Source: Panaeolus papilionaceus
Lineage: Eukaryota; Basidiomycota; Agaricomycetes; Agaricales
Assembly (NCBI GenBank): GCA_015501605.1
Contig: JADNRZ010000025.1
Coordinates: 310,001 to 374,000 of the forward strand
Length of the DNA: 64,000 nucleotides
Direction of reading: 5' to 3'
Positions 1 to 13,246 of the stretch are shown in pieces. The translations under genes were made by a program, and so were the position numbers. The first letter of the stretch is position 1. Each line of letters opens with the position of its first letter. Below the pieces are notes generated by a model. The model made no database searches. It saw only the letters and a program-made list of their open reading frames with translations, and was not told where the DNA came from.

Positions 1-3000
1 AAACGTGGTCTGAGTCGGGCCGGTGGTAGCCGATATCTGCGTGAAGTGCACTTGGTGTCCCTTGAAGTTTGAGTGCTGCTGACCTGATACTCGAGTCGGA
101 TTTTTATTGAATGGTTTCAGTTTATTTATCAAGGAAGGCACAAAGGGCTATGGTTTAGTGTTATTATTTCTGATTTATCCACGAATGGAGCCTTTGGGGT
201 CATATACCATGTTTTGAGAACCAATGTAGTATATTTATCACCTCCACATTGTCATGCTCGAACTCAGTCCAAGTTCTTATATCGTAGGTACGTAATTAAC
301 CCTTAAACCTCTTTCAAAAGGAAATGTATACAAGGACTAACCACAATTGTAATCTGCTGTCTGCCTCCATCCATCGCAGCTGGTCGACCCGCGCAATCAC
401 AATACCTCACCTTACCCCGGACTTCAATTGAATCGCCGTTGATTATTGATTTATAGTGAACTATTATTGCGCCGTATGATCGATTTCCTATTCTTGTATT
501 ATACTTTCCGGCTCTGTGTCCCTTGTAGCATGAATAGCACCCGGTGAGCCACTCTTCTATAGTGTCGAACCGTCCTCTAGAAAGACTGAGGATGAGATGG
601 CGCGGGTCCATATTTTAAACATCAACAAACCCCAATGTTCTTAATTTAAGCGATATAACCAACGGATCCCAATGGGCTTGAGAATGAGGGTGCTTCCATC
701 CAGTGATAATGTAGCACATCGCTAACAGTAGACATGTCGCTCTCAGGGAGGGGTGCGTCCATGCGTGCACTTCCGATTCTCACAACGTAGGAAACATGAA
801 GGCAGTCAACGTTCTCATAGAGAATTCATCAACGCTACAGAGCGTGCGGGTACAATTGATGTCAGAAACTCGTGTTAGAGCACCGGTGCGTATCGACGGC
901 TCAATTAAACTTGCTAACCGAAAGACTTATCGTAATTTCAAGCACAAATGACAAAGACTTAGCATATGGGCAAAATCTATCAAGCAACAGCACAGTCTAA
1001 CACAGTCAATCAGAGTTCGAACACGACCTACCGCCAGATACCTGCTTCAGATCATCAGTTTTATCGAGTGTGGATTCGCCCATCTATGACATTATTTTAA
1101 GTGTGACCTGGCTATGGAATCCCCTCATCAACACTCTTAGGAGGAGATTGAGAGAATACTGATATGGCAACCTTCGATAGTGAGCACCAGAGGAAAACAT
1201 TTGAATGTGTTCCTGACGTATAAATATAAACGCACAGCCCTCGCTGATTCCGGCCACAGAAGTCAAGGTAATTCTTCGTCGAATATATTTAAAAATGATT
1301 TATTTACGTCGATTTTTTATTTTCTACCTTTCGTATGCCAAACGGAAGCCTCGTCTAAATACCTTGATTCAAAATTAATTTCGATTGACGCACATAGCCC
1401 ACGCTCAGAATTACTTTGTTGTCGTTACAGATTTGCGCTTTCTCCACCTAAAAGCTTTTGATAATGTCATATCCCTTTGTGTTCTCTGAACCGGGAGTTT
1501 TCATAACCAAACAATGCGTCGAAACATCACCGGTGTGTGATTGGGTCACCCGCCTCATACTTGAGCCGGCAGGGGGAACGGAGCGTATGCCAGCGCTCAG
1601 CTGATACCTGCTGCGTGGAAATTTTTTGGTGAAGTAACTGACACCCCTTTGTTTCCACATTTCATTTCCGGACTTCGTTCGTTGACAGATACCGCGCAAC
1701 GTCTAACCAATAACAACGACTTGAACGGCACGAATTTCCATGTCACTTGACACCAGCCAAAGCAAGGTTCCTACCAGCAAGATCTATGGTGGATATCATG
1801 CTCATACAGCTGCAACCAGCACATTCATTGTCTATTACCCCTTCAGACAGTCATCCAGATGAGAAGGCATTTCTGTAAATGGGAAGATAGACTAGTCAGT
1901 GCACGACACCATATGCTCGCACAGAGAGACTTTGTTACGGCATTCGGTCTGGTTTGCGGAGCCGGAACAAACCTGAATTAGTATCTGCTATGATGAGGTT
2001 CCTTCGATCTTACCACTAATTGGGTGCAATGAAGTGAACGTTCTTCAGGGAAAGTATGTGCTAAACATAGAACGCGACATTGCGGCATTGTATGTAATCG
2101 TGTGGTCCTAGGAATGAGGTTCAGCTGGCGCGTACATTTTGTCCGATGTAACTGCCCACCTTCCTGGAATTTTAAAGCTTTCAATGGAACGAGAAGCAAT
2201 GCGCGAAATCGAGGCAATTTATCGCGTGCATTAACCGGAAGTGCTCTCGTTTGTTCATCCCCAAGATAATTATCCGAGAGGTGTTAGAGAAATCTATGAA
2301 TAGATTTTTTCTACATTAAACCCAGCGGTTGTGACTCCCATCACTGTTTCCTTGAAGGGAATGACAATTGACAAATCGTATCTAGACCACTTGTCATAAG
2401 AAAGGGGGAGGTCAGCTCACTATCCACCGCAAGGGAAAGTATGGACCTCAGTCGATGTGTGACCCAGTAATAGTCACCTTGGTATCACCTATGGGAGTTG
2501 CTGGTAGATAAGCTAGGGGGATGAGTGATACACTTGATGAGAAGCGGATGGCCCCAGCTCCCCTATCCTCCCGGTAGGGTGACAATTCGGCTCAATCTAG
2601 TGGTGAAGGCATGCGGATATGTCCAGGTGTCAAAGTGGTCCTTACCCGTATCCTGGTCCTAAAAATAAGGTAGACAATCAGTCCCGTTGTCTTACGGTAA
2701 AGTTTCGACAGAGCGTTATTTTTTAATAAAAAGTTGTGTAACATGTTATAAAAGCAGATGTTGATACTTGCAAAGTTATTTCTAAAGGTGAAAATGCTAC
2801 CGTAGACCAAAAGATGCAGATTGCTCGAGGTGCACCTCGGCAGACTGTCACTGAATAAAGGCCCCTCATAATTTACTAAGTACTGTCTATGAGTCTGTGG
2901 GACAATATGTACAGTTTCGTACAACCGTAATTGTACTTGAATCAATCTCAAACTGTACCTGTTTCTTGGGCCGTAGAGGACATGTAATCCGCAGCGCTGT

Positions 3001-3450
3001 GGTGCATGAGAGCTTTGTTCAAGATATTTCGCAACTGTCTAGATCAACACAAGGTACATTGCATATGTTTGTTCCCAACTCCCCTCCATATCCACCGTTT
3101 TCAAGGTCCCTCACATTGGTTCTGTCAGCAACTCAGTACGCTTGATCGAATGCCGGGAACCCCTTGGAAGCGAAGCAATTGTAAAGAGCCCGTTTCTGGG
3201 AAATACTGTCCGCATTATCCTATATGTTAGCCTGGACAATACATAATGCCTCCAACCGATGTATTACACGAAGGGAGATGTGTTCTGCCTCTAGCAAGGT
3301 CGAGTGAACCCATGGTTACCCTGATCATTGACGGACAAGCGCCGACAGGATGGAGTTCGCACGTACGATTGGCTGGCGAAGTCCAACGGTTCACGTGACC
3401 AATAAATTAAATAATCATTTCGAATTCGATGAGGTTCATGGAGGTTTGAG
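1..3450. other. Gene-poor stretch at left edge
   Basis: No convincing gene is visible. Open frames are short, lack a plausible intron-linked continuation and show no recognisable motif. The composition is mixed, with scattered AT-rich patches and no obvious terminal repeats or transposase signature. It could be intergenic DNA or heavily decayed repeat sequence. A repeat-library search would decide. Confidence 0.5.
303..611 (-). CDS. Doubtful 102-aa hypothetical ORF
   Basis: This is an ATG-started open frame of 102 codons on the minus strand inside an otherwise gene-poor stretch. It has several Cys and Arg residues, no signal peptide or membrane segment, and no motif I recognise. It is listed only because it is the longest ATG frame in the first 3 kb. 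It may be chance or a relic of a decayed gene. Confidence 0.13.
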   Translation of the reverse strand: MDPRHLILSLSRGRFDTIEEWLTGCYSCYKGHRAGKYNTRIGNRSYGAIIVHYKSIINGDSIEVRGKVRYCDCAGRPAAMDGGRQQITIVVSPCIHFLLKEV

Positions 3451-5355
3451 TTATTGAAGATCAGATACACAGATTACATTTGTAAGATTCAAACGACCCA
3501 GGGAAAACTCTGAGCCCACGACAAGGATGACTACTTCATATACACTCCGAACGGGACAGCAAATTTGGAATCTCCATTCAACGGCTCCGTCCAACTCTTG
3601 TCCAAATGGCACTCCGTACCTGGTACAAAATCGTCGAATGCATTCAAGACAACTTGGAGACTCTCCAGGTGATGCTTTGAACGTGAAGAAGCGCCCTAAT
3701 TTCTGTGTTTTGAGCGATGTGTTTAAGTCGAGTTAGCATTTTAGCGCACCTCATCCTTGTCATGATGTTCCAAATCCTCGTCGAAAAATGCCAGAGCAAG
3801 GTGAAGCTGCGTAAGAATTTTGAGTTTTTCGATCCTTGTAAACAGAAAGGAAATGTAGAAAGGAGTCGCTTACGCTGTGAAATATCGAGAAGAAGGACCG
3901 GACTCTGATCCGCAAGTTCAAGAGAACCACCTGCAAGTTATCGATCCTCCGATCAATGTTATGAAGCTCCTGGATCGATTGATAGACGTCTTCCTTCAGC
4001 GCCACCAGATCGTGGATCCTTTGGTTGAGACTCTTTGCGATATGAGGGAGGTATCTAGCGTGATACTCCGGAGATATGCTTGGGTCGGCCTGTAATCGAT
4101 GTACACATGACAATGGAGCCAAGAGAGAAATATTGCGAACGCACCTTCGATTTTGTGCCAAACTTCCAGTGTGCCGAGTGAGAGTGATTCTCGGTGATGA
4201 CCTTAGAGACATCCCTAAACATGCGGGATTTATTTCGATTTTGTCTGGAGCATTCGAGAACGACATACTGGGTAATTTCGTCCTGAAATTCGTGTACGTC
4301 CCCTATGCGCTTTATCAGGTCTTCCAATGGCGGCAGATGACGAGAAAGAAATGTTTCTCGAATTTGAAGCAAAGCAGCAGTCAAATGATCGACATTTTCT
4401 TCATACTCTGCAGTTTGCATACAGTACTGGAGTACTTGCCAGGTGCCGTGACGAGAAATCTAGAGAGGCAGATAAGAAAACAGTCGGTGGTCATGTTCCG
4501 GTAGGTTTACGCACATTCTTTGCAGCTTTACGGAGATGATGAGCACTGGCATCCTCCTTGGATGCGACAGTATGATAAGCTAAAGTGTTTCAACAATTTT
4601 TCAGGCTACGATAAGAATCTGAAGTCGCGTACTTTGTACATGTTCCTTGGAATCCGTAAGAACGTGTTTGGTGAAGTGCTCAGCTCCAGGTTTAAACGAC
4701 TGTTGACTCAAACAAGTCAGAGCAACGCAAGAGAAAGAGCATCCGGACTTACATCATGCAACTCTTTTACAAGCATGTATAAATTGCACTGACTGACGCA
4801 GGCAACGCGACGAAGGTCCTCGTTGATATGAAGTTCATCAACTATCTTGTGAATGGCGTTCCCTTCGGATTTCATGTATTTGAAGAGCAGGTTGAACTTC
4901 TCTTTGTCGATGTGGTCCTCGAGAAGGGCATTGATCCACTTCGGAACATGGTGGTCGTCAGTATTGAATACGCTGGAAGGAAGCTCATCTAAGTCGTTAT
5001 TAGATTCGTTATCTGTGTCAGAGCTCGATGAAGAAGAGGTGGTTGAAGGGCTTGTACCGTCCTCGTCCTCGTCATCCTTGGCCCCTTCACCAGCGCTCTC
5101 AGCAGGAACGTCATCGGCATCCGCTTTAGGTTCTTGCCTAACTTCTTTAGTATCTTCTATGTCAGGGATGGGAGTCGTATTTTGCTCTCTGTCCAAAGGG
5201 GTGGCTGGGCGTTCTGGAGGGGCCTCAGTTTCTTCTGCGTCGTTATTATCACCAGCCTGCTCGGCGACCACGTCCTTGTTCTGCACTTGCTCTGGGATGG
5301 GAGCACTGCTACTAGGTTCGCGTTTACTACTAAAGACAGGTCGTTGAGTAGGCAT
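3451..5355 (-). CDS. Hypothetical acidic protein, seven-exon model
   Basis: I do not recognise the family. A phase-consistent model has exons 5355-4798, 4699-4633, 4579-4515, 4459-4145, 4089-3874, 3806-3750 and 3702-3451, giving about 509 aa. The start is the ATG opening MPTQRPVFSS; in-frame codons further upstream are less coding-like. Residues 1 to about 120 are Pro/Glu/Asp/Ser-rich and probably disordered, with a serine run followed by acidic residues. The middle (exons 4 and 5) is charged, leucine-containing and probably helical or coiled-coil, for example around KEDVYQSIQELHNIDRRI. Exon 6 is very acidic (FFDEDLEHHDKDE). Every junction is GT-AG and all phases agree, which argues for a real gene. 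The last exon is the weakest part because its composition is less typical and a further 3' intron could exist. No function can be assigned. Confidence 0.58.
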
Positions 5356-6004
5356 AGTACAGCAGAGTGTAGTCAAAGCTTGTCGAAGTAGTCGATATTG
5401 GGTCAGGTACAGGCCCACGAAGCTCGTATTTCTGTGATTTGGGTAAACATGAGGCATGTTCAGAGTGAATGAGCAAGATATCACCTCTCCATTTTGAGAT
5501 AAAAATATATCACAATTTCATGCGAGCCTTCAGTTATCTCTAGGCACAAACAAGAGAGCGATCTTCTGAATGGCAAGAAGTGAAAGGCTTATGTATAATT
5601 GCAAAACCCAAAGACAGGCGCTATGTTATTTAAGGAGACATGGTGAGCTTGCAATGTAGAAACTGTATGTCGGCATCGAATTGTACCGCGATATCACAAG
5701 CGCAAATTGGAATCTGTCTTGGAGTTTGTCATCAGCAACGGACTCGTGAGTAGGAGAAGAATAAATTTCATACCTGTCACTGACTGAGAATGAGAATGAC
5801 CCAGATGTTTGGCATTTGCAGATAAAACGAAGGGAACATAGGTGAAAGAAAGCGAAGATTTAACATTATCAAGATAAACACAGGAACATATCCGACATAT
5901 ACTAGTCTTACTATAAAATGAGGTGATATGATATCAAGAATTGAAAAGGATAAAAATAACGAAAAAGATCAAACAAAAAAGACGGTCAAAAATGCCATAA
6001 ATCA
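5356..6004. other. Intergenic between two minus-strand genes
   Basis: This stretch should carry the promoter and 5' leader of the acidic gene to the left and the 3' UTR and terminator of the glycosyltransferase gene to the right. It is AT-rich toward 5880-6000. I see no further gene. Confidence 0.5.
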
Positions 6005-8819
6005 TCACAAAAACCTATTTGTCGACACATCAAACCCACCCGCAAGCCGAAGCATAACAACATTCGCACTCATACTCGAGAACTATATTCACATAAGACA
6101 GCACATCAGCTAGGTTTAAAACAACAGCAGAAAAGCAAAGAAGGAAACCAACGCACCCCATTCCCCACAAACACCTCCGCCTTCTCCACCGCTAGGGCCA
6201 TATCAACACCCACAGCCACACCCCGCTCTCTCCTGTCCAACTCGCCCTCGAAATCTGCCGTGCTCCATACGTTTCCCCAGCCCTCATGTTGAAGCGCAAG
6301 ACGGAGGGAAGAGATATATGAAGGCCAGGCGTTGGTTAAGATGTAGACTTGGTTGAGGGTATGAGGCAGGGGTGTTGTGTCAGTGACGTTCCCGTTGGAT
6401 AAACCCGGCACATGATCTTCCCGAACCTGTCCCAGCCTCTTCACAATCTGCGGTATACTGGGTAAACAATGCTTTATATAATGCGCCATACGCTCCTTCT
6501 TGGGGTCACTGTTGGGCTCTTCGTCTGAATGTTCCTGATCACGTTTCTGTTCGGCCTCATCCTCACCCCAAGGCTCAAACCGATCTACCAACCCCTCAAA
6601 CCTATTAAACCCCATATATCGCGACTCCCAGCCCGCGAGACGCGCACAATGGCGTTTGTAGTCGCCGCGTCGGAGGTGCAGGGCTACGAGACCTGGGATA
6701 GGGATGGGTGTAGGAGGGAGAGAGAGTTGGGTGGTGGTGTTTGTTGTCGTTGTGGATGAGGGGGCTGGGGAGGGATTAGGTAAAGAGGGGGTGCGGGCTG
6801 AAGGTGTAGGCGAAGAAGGTAGGTATGGGTGTCGTTTAGAGGAACAGGGGGAGGATGAATCGGATGTGGAGGTTCCCCCATGCCCTCCCTCCACCATCCG
6901 CCTCACAATTTTATCAGCTGCGCCCCTGATGATACCACTCCACTTAAAGCCTTTCAGAACTGGGGACTCTCTAAGCCCAGGGTAGAGCGGTAAAAGTCTC
7001 GTCGAGCCGAAGAAACTGTTGAGTTTTAAAGAGAAATTTTAATTAGTTATTTGCCTCCAAAGAAATACGAAGAAAAGAAATATGAAAAGACATACAACGC
7101 ATCAAACACCCTCCTCTTCCTCTCTCTCACTTCCACGCACTTCCTGTCTCTCATATCTTCCTGACGCACCCTCCAAGCCCACCATTTAAAGATATCAACA
7201 CCGTCTAATCCCTCTCTTGGTCCTCTTAAATCATACTCCTCATCGTCGACTGCCCTGCCTGAACTCATGGCGGTGCCAGAGTCACAGTCAACGTTGAGGG
7301 GTGATGGAGATGAAGCCGGCGACGGAAAGTCATACTCCAACACAAATGTGTCCTCAGGCCTGCAGACATTCTCAAAATATTCGGCAGGAATAGCCAATTT
7401 CTCCCTCGTTGTTGAATTTGAGTGAGTTGGGTTGGCCATGTTGCATTCAGGGGAAGATGAGGACAAAATATGCCCAGATCCAGAGGACGAGGACAAAGCA
7501 CTCCTCGGATAACCCGACACCACGACGTCTTCCCCAACCAATGCCCCACTCAAAAACGCCCCCATAGGTACCCTTGTTGGCCTCAACGTAAAGTCATAAA
7601 TCGTGTATGGCAGCGGGAGTCTGGACCAGATGTAATCTTCGAATACGTAGGTGCGGTTGAGGGTGTGGGCGAGGTAAGATGTGAAGAGTCTGTATGCAAC
7701 GTAAAATTTATTAAAGGAAGAAAGAAGGGGATTTGTTAGTGACAAGTGAGTGATAAATGTGTGGACGGAGACATACACTTCTTGTAAAACATTATTAAAC
7801 CCATGACCCCAGATATGATCTTTGAACCTCAGGTACCCTCTTCCTTCTTCTTCTCCTTCTACTCCTGCTCCTCCTCCTGCTCCTCCTAATCGTCCTGCTC
7901 CCGCGTGAAAATCAATCCAAGCTCTCTCAGCCCTCCTCACATCCCCATACCCTGGTGGCACACCTCCATATAAAAGCACGCACACCAACAACACCACAGG
8001 TGCCGCTAGCAATGCCCATAGCAGGGTAGAGAGGATACGACGCGGGGAGGAGAGGGGGCGGGGGTAGGTATGTGAGGAAATAAAGGTAGGTTGGGGGTGA
8101 TACGCCGACCAAAGTTTGGATTTAGGTTTGAGGTTGAAAATTTCTGGGCTAGGTGAAGCATAGAGCGTTGTGTAACCGCTCTTATAAAACCACGGTGATG
8201 AGAACGTCCAGGGTGGTATGATGTTGAGCTTAAATTTGAAGTTGAGGTTGATATTGGGTGTGATATTATCAATCCAGCTGAACCAGCCCTCCAGCGAAGA
8301 CGACGCCGCCTCTGGTGATACCGTTACTAATAAACTTTCCCGTCCTCGTCCCGCTCGCCATTTCTGCACAAACCGCAAGTTGTTCTGCTGCTGTTGTTCG
8401 TGGTGGTGGTGCTGATGATGACGCGCCAGCCGAGTCCAGCTATAACCACTCTGCGTCGCACAAAGCTTCCTATTCCGCCTCTCACAGACCCGTTTGCTCT
8501 TTTTCTCTTCCGAATCTCGCCCACAGTCGTGTTCTCCGTCCTCCTGCGCGTCGTCCTCCTTCACTTCCTGCGAAGCCTCTTCTTCCCCATCCCATACACC
8601 ACTACACCCACACTCCTCATCCCCCATACACCCCACATCTCCCGCCTCATCCTCCAAACGCGAATTCAGCATTGCAACGCTTCCTTCACCCCTCTTCTGC
8701 ATCTCTTCAGCTTCACCTCGAGATTTATCTTCAATAAATTCCCCGCTCTTACGTCCAACACCTCCATTAGGGTAATACAAGTGCGGCGAGATTAAGGTTG
8801 GTGTTGAACTGTCGCTCAT
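6005..8819 (-). CDS. GDP-fucose protein O-fucosyltransferase-like type II membrane protein
   Basis: This is probably a Golgi/ER glycosyltransferase of the O-fucosyltransferase-like superfamily. Exons are 8819-7777, 7689-7096, 7015-6157 and 6082-6005, about 857 aa with all phases matching. In order it has a long polar, acidic N-terminus; one membrane anchor near residues 265-285 (LLWALLAAPVVLLVCVLLYGG core); the N-terminal substrate-binding motif GHGFNNVLQE; an NRTYVFEDYIW block; the nucleotide-sugar motif HLRRGDY near residue 660; and the C-terminal FVGNG / FSSMSANVVMLRLA motif, restored exactly across the last intron. The HLRRGD arginine and the final SSxSxNV block are the family's hallmarks. 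Low-complexity insertions (about residues 300-330 and 690-720) lengthen the protein. The donor and acceptor protein are unknown, and fucose specificity is inferred from the fold only. Confidence 0.82.
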
Positions 8820-11512
8820 GACCCAGGCCGTAGTGGGAATGGTTTAGGTTCCTTCAATGTTGACGTTGATGTGTGACGAGGCGAACGTGAAGTGATATCG
8901 TGCCGCGGACGACAAGAAATGACACCTTGACAAGTCCAATCAACGAGACGCGTTGTGGTGAGTCCGAGGAGACAAGTGTTTAGTTGACTGAAGTAGAAGA
9001 TCGCAGGGCCGCAGCGAGCAGCGAGTAGCTCTTGTAATGGATTCTTGTTCTGTCACCCAAAATGGGAGTGAAGTTGGGCGATCCGTTGAAACGACTGGGT
9101 AATTTGGCGAACACAATAAAATTTTGATGCTTTAGAGTGTCCTGATATTTTTTGGACTTGACAAAACTCAAAGCGGACCTAAAGACCCAGCTATGAGCCG
9201 ATGTGGCGATGTCGTGGTTTGTTGTCCAACTCAAATGAATGAATTTGAGTTAAGGTCGAGTCAAGTTGGTCGTGTGCCGTGCAATGTTGTATTGCGTAAA
9301 CAGCAAGTAAACAATGTGAACTCGTGAAATGCAAGGCACAAAAATTTTGCGGTTGTTGTGATCAAGCCGAACCAAGGCAAGGCGTCACTACAGAATCCAG
9401 ATCGTAAGTGAGAGGTAACCTAGAGACCTAGAAGGGACAAAAATCGTAAGCTAACGATCATGGCCAGTAGCAGACGATGGTTAAAATATAGAGCACCCAC
9501 CAAGGCAAGGTAAGAATCAACACCATGCCTCTGCCTCGCCTTTTCCACAAACCCCGTCAGCTCAGCAGCCGCACTTTACCCCACGCCACGCCGCGCTCAA
9601 GTGCACCCTTTATCCAAAGATAACCCAACGAAATGAACAAGCACACAGCGTGGATGGATCGGCAAGCATGGAAAGAGGGTGCACGGCGTGATGTCATTCT
9701 CGTTGCACCAGAGCTGGGCACTAGAAACGGAGGGTCCATTTCATGTCACCAGGGAAGGTGAGATAGAAACATCACGAAGCCAAGGATGTTGTGTCGTCTT
9801 GAAGTCTAAAGTCAGAAGAAAAAAAGGCGAGTAGTCAACTTATATCGTGGTTAGCCTGGTCAATTAGCATCGTCACCAACGACCTTCCAGTGCTTTAGGG
9901 ATTTCTCTTTCCGGTAAGCAATGATCTGGACGCATAAAACCAGATATAACATGACGAGTTGAGCTTGAATTCAATGACGAACAGGTTTGGGTGCTGAAGT
10001 CGGTGGTACAATGGTAGAATAGAATTGAACATCGGACCACACCAGAAATAATTACCCAAAATGCGAGTCCCAAGACCAAGATCGTAGCTGCCATTTTCAA
10101 GTGTTGTGCCAGAAAAAAAAAAGGTTCAACTTCTAGTCATACGCAGGTGTATATAGGGTGGTTTTGGTATGGTATGCCAGTAGTGCTATAAATACACCTA
10201 CAAATGCACATAAAGGAGTCAGAAGGTTTAGTCAATGGGGTGTTCAAGGTTCAATTAATGAAGGGACTCACATTAAATCAAGCGAAACAGACAGACAACA
10301 AGAAAAAATCCGACATGGCTACGCCGCCTGCTAACCCGTCTAACTCTTCTTTGTCTTTTTACTCTCAACGAACAATACGCGCTGTTTCACTGTACGAAAT
10401 TTCAGCCATGAAATACGGTGTGAGGTGTGATATAACTCACCTTTAGGATCATACTTGACAGCACTCAGTTTAGGTCCTGTCCTCAGTCTTTGGGTGGTAT
10501 AAAAGAACCCAGTTTGAGCAGTTGAAATTAGGCGCACGATGAGGGTGCTAGTAAAGTTATAAGCGTCGATTTATCACCCCTAAATGCTGCACAACAACAT
10601 ACCGAGCTTTTGCTTTACCAGCCATAACTACGAGAGGACTTGGAGGACGGTGAACGCGTTGAGGAGAAGAGGTTCGCGTGTCGCGAACGAGCGGAACGAA
10701 TTGAGAAAATGCTTATGTAAAGCTGTGCACCAACATTGGTTGCCCGTCCTCCCGGAGTCGAGTTGGAACCGTGCCGCTGCCATTTCTTTTCTATTCTTAT
10801 CCCTGTTCTCATTTTAAAATACCCATCCTCGACGCTGTTATAACGTACTCCTCAAGCTCTGACTGGAATATATTTTACTTATTTTTGGACCATATTCCTT
10901 GATGAGCTCGGACTTTTCACCCGACACGCCAAGAATTGGGAATCAAATTACCGAATTTATCCGTTCAAGTTCAAAGTTATCAGTTTAGATGCCGCACCTC
11001 CTTGGTCTTGACCTTGACCTCTATTGAATACTATCCTCCGTCGAGGACCTTTCAAAGCTTTTTCAGGTGAGTTGCCAGTCAATGGCAACGTTATATATAT
11101 TTATTTGACGCAGTTGACAGGTAACAGGTTGCAGCAGACAGTCAGTCATGTAAGTGGCGCAATCACCTCGCCCAACCTATCCCATACTGCACAACACAAC
11201 GCAGTGAAACTCACTCATACTTCTGAGCTAAATAAAAACTTCTGTGTTGCTCAGTACAGGTCTCAGCTTCCCTTCTTGATCCAATCGCGTTTAACACGCC
11301 TGGATAGGATCGTCGTCTTGTCACCGTCAGGAGGAATAACGGGAAAACGGGGAAACATCATCGAACACATCACCTCTGTGCGTATGCACAACCTATCCTT
11401 TCATGTGGCTGCGCTAATTTCATCTTTCATTTAACAACGCACGCAGGTGCAGTCACAAGTAATATAAATACCCTACCACCCCTTGCCTGAACCCATGGTA
11501 CCTGGACACACC
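8820..11512. other. Long intergenic region, mostly empty
   Basis: This 2.7-kb region lies between the divergent glycosyltransferase and argJ genes, so both promoters lie here. One weak small-protein candidate (9873-10094, minus) is listed separately. Otherwise only short, unconvincing frames are seen. A TATA-like run at about 11460-11470 lies just upstream of argJ. Confidence 0.45.
9873..10094 (-). CDS. Possible small membrane or secreted protein (73 aa)
   Basis: The frame opens with ATG at 10094. It begins with a strongly hydrophobic stretch (AATILVLGLAFWVIISGVV) that could be a signal peptide or membrane anchor, followed by a Cys/Ser/Thr-rich tail with four to five cysteines. A TATATA element lies about 55 bases upstream (near 10146-10156) on the correct strand, which is the main reason to list it. 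No family is recognised, and an intron or chance frame cannot be excluded. Confidence 0.3.
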   Translation of the reverse strand: MAATILVLGLAFWVIISGVVRCSILFYHCTTDFSTQTCSSLNSSSTRHVISGFMRPDHCLPEREIPKALEGRW

Positions 11513-13246
11513 ATGTCCATCCCCCGTCTCATCCCCAGGCGCCTCTTCAGCACCGCCCCAGCCGGCGTAACCATCACCACCAAACCCACGCCCTCCAAAT
11601 CGCACCACCACCGCTTCATTCCCTCCTCCAACTTCCCCCAAGGCTACATCCTCGGCGGCATCCACTGCGGCATCAAGAAAAAAGCCGGCATACCCGACCT
11701 CACTGTCATCCTCTCCACCAGCGACCGCGACACCGCGGCGGCAGCGTGTTTTACGAGGAACGCATTCAAGGCTGCGCCTGTGCTTGTTAGTGATGAGGTC
11801 CTGAAGCGCAATGGAGGCCGTGTTAGAGCCGTCGTCGTCAATAGCGGTTGTGCAAATGCGGTGACAGGAAAACAAGGACTGGAAGATGCATGGGCGATGG
11901 TCAAAGCCACTGATGCCCTCCTGCCCCCATCAAAGTCAAACGCAAAGTCTGGGGACAAATTCGAGCACGAAACACTCGTCATGTCCACGGGTGTCATCGG
12001 CCAAAACCTGCCCATATCCAAGATCCTCGCAGGGATCCAATCAATGGCGCCCTCCAACCCTTCCTCGGCCTTGACCGCTTCTTTCGAGGGTTGGGAGAGC
12101 GCAGCGAGGGGATTTATGACCACCGACACCTTCCCCAAGCTTAGGGCCCGTACATTCAGCGTTGCAGGTCGGGAATTCAAGCTCGCGGGCATGGACAAGG
12201 GGGCGGGCATGATTCACCCTGATATGGGCCCTGCCTCCACGTCGTCCTTCGGTCCGAGACAGTTGCATGCGACGTTACTAGGGTGTATTATGACCGATGC
12301 TCCTGTTACGCCAAAGAGCCTGCAGAGTGCACTTACGTATGCCGTGGATAGGTCGTTCAACTCGATTAGCGTGGACGGGGACATGTCTACGAACGACTCT
12401 ATTTATGTGTTGGCGAATGGCGCTGCTGTCCCGGCTAGTGATAATTTTGTGATTGACGAGGATGGCACGCCGGAGGAGAAGGAGGCGTATGCTGTGTTTA
12501 AAACGGAGTTGACGGATTTTGCGGCTGATTTGGCCAAGTTGGTGGTTAGGGATGGAGAGGGGGCGACGAAGTTTGTGACGGTGACTGTTAAGGTGTGTCA
12601 TTTATTCATTTATTCTATGTTTATCATCTTGCTTAAAAAAAATCTGAATTGGATCCAATAGGGTGCCCCAACATACCGCGATGCACACTCCATCGCATCC
12701 CGCATCTCCACCTCTGCACTCGTCAAGACAGCCCTGTACGGTGAGGATGCCAATTGGGGCCGTATCCTCGCTGCCACAGGCTCAGTACCTCTTACACCAT
12801 CCAATGCTGATGGTAAGTAATCCCTTTCTTCCTCCTCTCCCCCATTCTACTTCCCTCTCTCTCCCCTCCATCCTCCCACTTTTTTTCTCTTCTAATATTT
12901 CCATAACTCATACCCCTACCACCCTAGGTTCATCCCCCACAATCACCCCCTCAAAAGTCAACGTCACATTCCACCCCTCCGACGGCACCTCGCCCCTCCC
13001 TGTCCTCGTCAACGGCGAGCCTGAGGTTGTCGATGAGGCGCGGGCGAGTGAGATTTTGGGGCTAGAGGACTTCGAGATTGTGGTTGAGTTGGGTATGGAG
13101 GGTGCGAAGGAGGGAGAGGGGGAGGCGAGGTATTGGACTTGTGATTTCAGCTATGTAAGTTTTCGCGCTTTCTTGGGTTGAGGGGTTGCTGATGTTTGAA
13201 TTTTGTTTAGGAATACGTGAGGATCAATGGTGATTACAGGTCTTGA
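11513..13246 (+). CDS. argJ: Arginine biosynthesis bifunctional protein ArgJ, mitochondrial
   Basis: Glutamate N-acetyltransferase / amino-acid N-acetyltransferase. It transfers the acetyl group from N-acetylornithine to glutamate and, in the bifunctional form, can also use acetyl-CoA, closing the acetyl cycle of ornithine and arginine synthesis. Exons are 11513-12592, 12662-12812, 12928-13154 and 13211-13246, about 497 aa. I chose the ATG at 11513 because it opens an arginine-rich mitochondrial presequence ([14 protein letters not shown]); an in-frame ATG at 11495 is possible. Family motifs are VVNSGCANA, the [10 protein letters not shown] block, the autocleavage-site context [16 protein letters not shown], and the C-terminal [10 protein letters not shown]. 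The precursor is expected to self-cleave before the threonine of ATLLG into alpha and beta chains. A short Ser/Pro/Gly insertion separates HPDM from ATLLG. Confidence 0.95.

Noticed and set aside
11453..12210. Minus-strand frames of 140 and 188 codons
   Set aside because: They are antisense shadows of argJ, produced by its GC-rich codons.
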